Below are positions 60,169 to 64,000 of a stretch of DNA of 64,000 nucleotides, in pieces; within the stretch, counting starts at the first letter, position 1, and each line of letters begins with the position of its first letter. The notes below the pieces were generated by a model. The model made no database searches, was not told the origin of the DNA, and saw nothing but the letters and a program-made list of their open reading frames with translations. The position numbers and the translations under genes were made by a program. This DNA comes from Paenibacillus uliginis N3/975 (GTDB taxonomy: Bacteria > Bacillota > Bacilli > Paenibacillales > Paenibacillaceae), in NCBI RefSeq assembly GCF_900177425.1, contig NZ_LT840184.1:1639487-1703486 (forward strand), in the 5' to 3' direction.

Positions 60169-61149
60169 ATGCGTAACATGGGGTCGAAGTATGTAACGGC
60201 AGTATGGTCCGCCTTGTTGACAGTTTTGCTGGTGGGAGCTCTGTCCGTTGAGGTGGTAGAGGCTGCTTCGCATGATGTACAGAGTCTGGATCATGAGGTT
60301 TGGCGGCTTGATACTTCAGCAGGTGATATAAAGTCTGACACGGGAAGTAGCTTGAAAAAGGATTCGGCTCGGTCCGAAGCAGCAGAAAAAGAGGAGAAGG
60401 ATTCACCACGGTCAGAACAAGAAAAGAAGGATTCTACGCCGGATAACAAGCTAGCCATTATTATTGATGATTTTGGCAACGGGCAAAAAGGTACCGATGA
60501 AATATTGAGCTTGCCGATAAAAATTACGGTTGCTGTAATGCCTTTTCTGCCGACAAGCAAAAGTGATGCGGAACGGGCATATAAGCTTGGTCATGACGTA
60601 ATTATCCATATGCCGATGGAAGCGAAGCAGGGGAGAGCTAAATGGCTCGGGCCCGGAGCTATAACGAGTAAGATGACGGACGAAGAGATTCGAAAGCAGA
60701 TGGAAGAAGCCATTGATCATCTTCCGTTTGCTGTGGGTATGAATAATCATATGGGTTCCAAAATTACAGGTGACGAACGGATTATGTCCATCGTGCTCGA
60801 TGTTTGCAAGGAACGGGGGTTGTTCTTTATAGATAGCAAGACCAATTATCATTCTGTCACCAGTAAGCTCGCTACCGAGAAAGGCATGCCGAATATAGGG
60901 AATGAGATTTTCCTGGATGATGTGCATACAGTCAAACATGTTACCAAACAGCTTAAGTCAGCCGCAGAGCAGGCGGTACAGAATAAGTCATGCATTACAA
61001 TTGGTCATGTAGGAGTATTTGGTGAACGGACAGCTGCCGCATTGAAGGGTTCAATCCCCGAGTTGCAAAGACAGGTGCAGTTCGTTGGAATTCAAGAACT
61101 CGTACAGGACAAATCCAGTTGGAAGCCGAACCCATTGCCTTCCTACTAA
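60169..61149 (+). CDS. Divergent polysaccharide deacetylase (YibQ type)
   Basis: 326 aa. The N-terminal signal peptide (SALLTVLLVGALSVEVVEAA) is followed by a Ser/Glu/Lys-rich linker to about residue 95. The catalytic domain begins KLAIIIDDFGNG (metal Asp pair) and includes IIHMPMEAKQG and GMNNHMGSKITGDERIM (His region), the DUF610/PF04748 pattern of divergent NodB-like deacetylases. It should act outside the membrane on a polysaccharide. AAAGGAGAA upstream of the ATG. It follows the tRNA. Confidence 0.87.
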   Translation: MRNMGSKYVTAVWSALLTVLLVGALSVEVVEAASHDVQSLDHEVWRLDTSAGDIKSDTGSSLKKDSARSEAAEKEEKDSPRSEQEKKDSTPDNKLAIIIDDFGNGQKGTDEILSLPIKITVAVMPFLPTSKSDAERAYKLGHDVIIHMPMEAKQGRAKWLGPGAITSKMTDEEIRKQMEEAIDHLPFAVGMNNHMGSKITGDERIMSIVLDVCKERGLFFIDSKTNYHSVTSKLATEKGMPNIGNEIFLDDVHTVKHVTKQLKSAAEQAVQNKSCITIGHVGVFGERTAAALKGSIPELQRQVQFVGIQELVQDKSSWKPNPLPSY

Positions 61150-61192
61150 AAAGAGGCGTTTCACTCTATATGATGAGTGGAAACGCCTTTTT
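61148..61192. terminator. Terminator after the deacetylase gene
   Basis: AGGCGTTTC-ACTC and GAGT-GGAAACGCCT form a long stem with A5 and T5 flanks. Confidence 0.9.
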
Positions 61193-61248
61193 AGGTGATA
61201 TTAATGCATAAATAAAAATGAGTTAGTTGAAATAAGCGAAAAATGCAA

Positions 61249-61273
61249 AACGGCCCTTGGTTAAAGGGCCGTT
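61249..61273 (-). terminator. Terminator of the amidase gene, overlapping its last codons
   Basis: AACGGCCCTT and AAGGGCCGTT pair perfectly. The right arm lies in the coding end of the amidase (61264-61273), so stem and stop codon share bases. Confidence 0.85.
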
Positions 61274-62061
61274 AGATAATTGGCGATACCATCTGCAATC
61301 GCTTCGGCAATTCCCATCTGGCCGTTTCGGCTGCATAGCTTTTCCCGGTCATGAGCATTACTGATAAAGCCGGTCTCCACAATGACGGCGGGAACTTCGA
61401 TCCGGTTTAGCAAATAAAAGGGTTTGCCAACTGAAGTATGGCGGTTGTTCTTATACAGAATGTTCAACTCACGTTGTATGGATTCTGCCAGAATGGAACT
61501 TCGCCCCTCTGCTTGATGGAGAACGATACCACCCGTTTTGGATTTGTTTTTGCCCCAATTCACGTGGATGCTTACAACCATTTTTGTAGGAATCTCACTG
61601 CTCAGTTGTTTGCGCTGGGCCAAATCCTTCCGATGACGGGATCTGCTGGCATGCCAGCGATTATCATCACTAAGTGCATAATCTGCATCCCGGTTTAATA
61701 CCGCATGATATCCTTCACTGCGCAATAACATAAACAACCGACGTGAGATCTGCAGATTGATGTCTTTTTCCAAAATATCGCCATAGGATGTGCCCCCGTC
61801 AATTCCACCGTGTCCGACATCAATCAGAATGACATCATGAGGAAAAGGGTGGTGCTGTTGCGTTTCCCTGTTTCCCAATTCGTGATGAAGGTGGTCTTCG
61901 GATTGGAGAGCAGGATTATGCTGCTGTATGCTGTTAGCCTTCGAATCGGACGGAGATGGAGTCCTAGCAGCCATATGGTTGTCCGCATATACCTGAAAGG
62001 ATGGAAGGCAGAGAGCAAGGGATAAAGTCATCAGAACAGCCAGTGATATTCGTTTGATCAT
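61261..62061 (-). CDS. N-acetylmuramoyl-L-alanine amidase (Amidase_3)
   Basis: 266 aa with a Sec signal peptide (KRISLAVLMTLSLALCLPSFQVYA) and a polar linker. The amidase domain starts LIDVGHGGIDGGTSYGD (first zinc His), with EKDINLQISRRLF (zinc Glu), VSIHVNWGKN (second His) and VIVETGFISNAHDREKL (catalytic Glu). It cleaves the muramoyl-Ala bond of peptidoglycan. The size and lack of SH3/SPOR repeats resemble the germination amidase CwlD. GAGGG precedes the ATG. Confidence 0.92.
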   Translation of the reverse strand: MIKRISLAVLMTLSLALCLPSFQVYADNHMAARTPSPSDSKANSIQQHNPALQSEDHLHHELGNRETQQHHPFPHDVILIDVGHGGIDGGTSYGDILEKDINLQISRRLFMLLRSEGYHAVLNRDADYALSDDNRWHASRSRHRKDLAQRKQLSSEIPTKMVVSIHVNWGKNKSKTGGIVLHQAEGRSSILAESIQRELNILYKNNRHTSVGKPFYLLNRIEVPAVIVETGFISNAHDREKLCSRNGQMGIAEAIADGIANYLTAL

Positions 62062-62217
62062 GATGCGCCCTCTTTCGTCATAATGTGGGTCTTCAAGTCA
62101 TAAACCATTGGCTATATTTTGTGCAAAAAACGGGAAAACATGCTGAGGTCTAGAATGTTGAAATTCGGTGCATCCTGATAAGGAATACGATAAGTTTGGC
62201 GTTTGAGGAGGGTTAAT

Positions 62218-62415
62218 ATGGCAAACAGTAATGACCTCATTAAATATATAACGGAACGTGTAGTGACATATATCGATACACCGAAGGAAGACAGGAAAAG
62301 AAGGCGGGGAAAGGAACCGTGGACTGTCCGCTGGTTTGGTATGATCCCGTTCTCCGTCTCGTTGTGGAAGGATGATCTGGTGTCCAAAAAGAGCAAAAAA
62401 CGCAGGGCCAAGTAA
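62218..62415 (+). CDS. yqzE: YqzE family protein
   Basis: 65 aa, strongly basic. NDLIKYITERVVTYIDTPKEDRKRRRGKEPWTVRWFGMIPFSVSLW matches the short YqzE pattern (YVKYxTxxxVxYxDxPKExRK ... W ... WFGxxPF). In Bacillus yqzE is beside the comG competence genes; those are absent here. GGAGGG precedes ATG 62218. The function is unknown. Confidence 0.75.
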   Translation: MANSNDLIKYITERVVTYIDTPKEDRKRRRGKEPWTVRWFGMIPFSVSLWKDDLVSKKSKKRRAK

Positions 62416-62458
62416 ATTAGCGCTGCGTACCATTATAGGAACCGGAAGCAGTAAAAGT

Positions 62459-62659
62459 GGGGATGTTCCAAAAGGTCAATTGACCTTGGGCATCCCCATT
62501 GTCTGTTGTGAGACGCTGCGCGAACGAATCATTCCTACACGGTGGTGAACACAAGGCAAGGCTGCAAGAAAAGGTGAGCGAGCTGCTTCAAGTAATGGAA
62601 CAAGAAGAACAGCGAGAAGCCGCCTAAGGATGAATCCTCGGGCGCCTGGGACAGCTCCC
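62459..62659 (+). pseudogene. Decayed insertion sequence, with palindromic end (copy C)
   Basis: The left end is GGGGATGTTCC with GGGCATCCCC (62459-62497), enclosing AAAAGGTCAATTGACCT; its homology to 56142 extends about 25 bases further. Then a frame without start encodes about 38 residues including GEHKARLQEKVSELLQVMEQ and ends at TAA near 62627. The right end, GGGACAGCTCCC (62648-62659), is inverted relative to the left. It looks like an insertion sequence reduced to its ends and a short scrap of transposase. The IS family is not identified. Confidence 0.55.
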
Positions 62660-62719
62660 TGTCGGATGATGTTTTAATAAGTTCTTGGTGATCTAAATGG
62701 AGATGATGGATGGAGGCTG

Positions 62720-63877
62720 TTATTCTGATGAATTCGATTCCTCATGGAACTTACCCGGACCGATCAGATTATCAGCGGGTACAAAACGGATCAGGTCGGT
62801 TTTCCGCTGCGGTACGGTTACATAAATCGCTTCGGATTCAAGTTTGTCATTATGAAACCAGCGCTGCCATCCCGTAAGATTGAATGGGGCGCCGAAGGCT
62901 TCGTTCTGTTTGTCCGCCGTAAAAACGAGTGATTTTCGGCTTCCTGCTGGGAGCAGATGTATCAGATCATTTCCGTTTTTAATGGGCAGTGTCGGTTTGC
63001 TAAGCCACATCAGGTTTTGGTAAGGGTCCTGTTCACCTTGGGTGGTTATGACGGAGGCGACTGTCCAAGTACCAGAAGAATTTAAGGCCATAGCTTTAAC
63101 GTTTTTCTTCCCTGACATAAACGGAGTCTTTGCGTTTGGTGGGGAAGGGACAATATCGTATGTCACAGCATGAACATAGACCGATGTCTTCCCTTTGAGT
63201 GTTACTTTCCAGTAGGGAGAAATAGAACTGTACAACGCCTCTACCTGGCTTCCCTGAGGGAGGGAGCTAAGCGGAACTTTACCGTTTTGCGGTTTCCCCT
63301 TTAAGATGCCTGCGGCTGCGAGTGTATTTTCCAATGGAGCGAGACTATATGGCAGGTCGGATCCGATACCGTACTCACTTAGGATATAACCTCCGAGATC
63401 GTCTGAAGTAATGATCAAGTAACCAAGAGGCTTAGCCCCATCTTCAATGGTTACAAGCCAGCTGTGTGTACCCGGTCCAAGCGGTGTATAATCCAGGCTG
63501 GCATCCTGCCAGCTTTTGAAAGGCAAATGGTCCGCCAGGTCGCCAATCGTCTGTTCCGCGAATGTCTCAAGCCGGCTTGGAACCATGGTCTCTGATGCGG
63601 AAGCCGTTTGCTTGAGGGATATTTCGGATGATCCGGACTGTGACACGGAAGCTGTTGATGTAGATGATGTTGAATTAGGCGACGCTGTACCTGATGGCGC
63701 TGTGCTGGGTAACACTGTGGTGGATGATGTAGTACTAGATGACGTAGTGTCGGTTGGCTCTGAAGCTGCAAATGCTGTATTTGATGGAAGATAAGAAAGC
63801 GCAGTTGTTGCAAGCAGAATGGCTGACAAAGTGGCACGAATTATTTTAATACTTAATGTGGATGAAAAGTCTATCAT
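62720..63877 (-). CDS. Secreted Ser/Thr-rich hypothetical protein
   Basis: 385 aa. The signal peptide (RATLSAILLATTALSYLPSNTAFA-A) is followed by about 60 residues of low-complexity Ser/Thr/Ala/Pro sequence, probably a wall-spanning spacer. The folded part from about residue 100 has beta-rich stretches (GPGTHSWLVTIEDGAKPLGYLIITSDDLGGYILSEYG) and several Trp. It has no LPXTG or S-layer domain. I do not recognise a family. ATG 63877 stands 6 bp after AAAGGCGG. Confidence 0.65.
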   Translation of the reverse strand: MIDFSSTLSIKIIRATLSAILLATTALSYLPSNTAFAASEPTDTTSSSTTSSTTVLPSTAPSGTASPNSTSSTSTASVSQSGSSEISLKQTASASETMVPSRLETFAEQTIGDLADHLPFKSWQDASLDYTPLGPGTHSWLVTIEDGAKPLGYLIITSDDLGGYILSEYGIGSDLPYSLAPLENTLAAAGILKGKPQNGKVPLSSLPQGSQVEALYSSISPYWKVTLKGKTSVYVHAVTYDIVPSPPNAKTPFMSGKKNVKAMALNSSGTWTVASVITTQGEQDPYQNLMWLSKPTLPIKNGNDLIHLLPAGSRKSLVFTADKQNEAFGAPFNLTGWQRWFHNDKLESEAIYVTVPQRKTDLIRFVPADNLIGPGKFHEESNSSE

Positions 63878-63940
63878 AGGCAACCGCCTTTCCAAGAAAC
63901 AACAAATATGAAATTTGTAAGTTAGATTTATTTTAATGGA

Positions 63941-63984
63941 CAAGCCCTGAAAAGGCTGTTACAAGATGTCGCGGTCAGGGCTTG
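63941..63984. terminator. Terminator-like hairpin at window end
   Basis: CAAGCCCTGA and TCAGGGCTTG form a perfect 10-bp stem over a 24-base loop. Confidence 0.6.
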
Positions 63985-64000
63985 AATAACGGGTCTTTTT

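Overview
The window is a stretch of mid-GC Firmicute chromosome, most likely from Paenibacillus or a close relative. The evidence is strong purine-rich ribosome binding sites with many TTG and GTG starts, the coproporphyrin-type hemE-hemH pair, a YjcZ-type sporulation micro-peptide, a CwlD-like amidase, YtpB terpene synthase, YhaO/YhaN, YkvI, YqzE, GltC-like and YfmR-like proteins, and GlnR/TnrA operators. Almost all of it reads as core genome. I see no prophage, CRISPR array, antibiotic cluster or intact insertion sequence. Mobile DNA is limited to two copies of a short foldable repeat and a few insertion-sequence ends.

Layout. 1-3.2 kb: end of a carbohydrate operon (two Gfo/Idh/MocA dehydrogenases and a secreted TIM-barrel protein). 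3.3-4.5 kb: MFS exporter. 4.7-6.8 kb: haem genes hemE-hemH. 7-11.7 kb: membrane micro-protein, glycerophosphodiesterase, FAH hydrolase, DUF92 protein, ABC-F factor. 11.8-12.05 kb: terminator and repeat copy 1. 12-16 kb (minus): M42 aminopeptidase, LapA-like protein, oligoendopeptidase F, two small proteins. 16-20.2 kb: cold-shock protein, MFS protein, YtpB terpene synthase with phosphofructokinase, DUF3906-like protein. 20.2-24.4 kb (minus): MATE, DUF4015, small protein, YitT. 24.7-28.3 kb: DEAD-box helicase, YjcZ peptide, DUF624, a 6S-like RNA, DUF1499. 28.4-31.9 kb: Tpx, rhomboid, LysR and MerR regulators, Zn-peptidase. 32-35.4 kb: ammonium channel followed by a GlnD-like nucleotidyltransferase and a DEDDh exonuclease, with two GlnR-type boxes around the promoter. 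35.4-41.8 kb: JAMM protein, ResA-like thioredoxin, CimA, DinB, ferredoxin, TPR/L,D-transpeptidase. 42-44.4 kb: PyrD, small alarmone synthetase, DUF309, then repeat copy 2. 44.8-50.4 kb: thioredoxin with CYCGC lipoprotein, rRNA methyltransferase, pseudouridine synthase, HAD phosphatase, diguanylate cyclase. 50.5-56.1 kb: glycosyltransferase, YhaO, YhaN. 56.2-59.8 kb: YkvI, Xpt and small conserved proteins. 60 kb: tRNA-Leu(CAG). 60.2-64 kb: polysaccharide deacetylase, amidase, YqzE, a decayed insertion sequence, and a Ser/Thr-rich secreted protein.

Gene-free stretches over about 300 bases are all accounted for. 11749-12055 holds a terminator and repeat copy 1. 26294-26733 holds a terminator and the YjcZ gene. 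27544-27940 holds the 6S-like RNA and a terminator. 44390-44791 holds repeat copy 2, a 19-bp palindrome and a terminator. 59791-60168 holds the tRNA. 62416-62719 holds the insertion-sequence remnant.

The most promising candidate for something little described is amt-DUF294-exonuclease. It is a nitrogen-controlled channel operon in which a GlnD-like nucleotidyltransferase and a DEDDh nuclease sit where a PII gene would be expected. Second are the dual-start oligoendopeptidase F, which has a possible secreted and a possible cytosolic form, and the foldable repeat whose two complementary inner arms are present together in one copy and absent together in the other.
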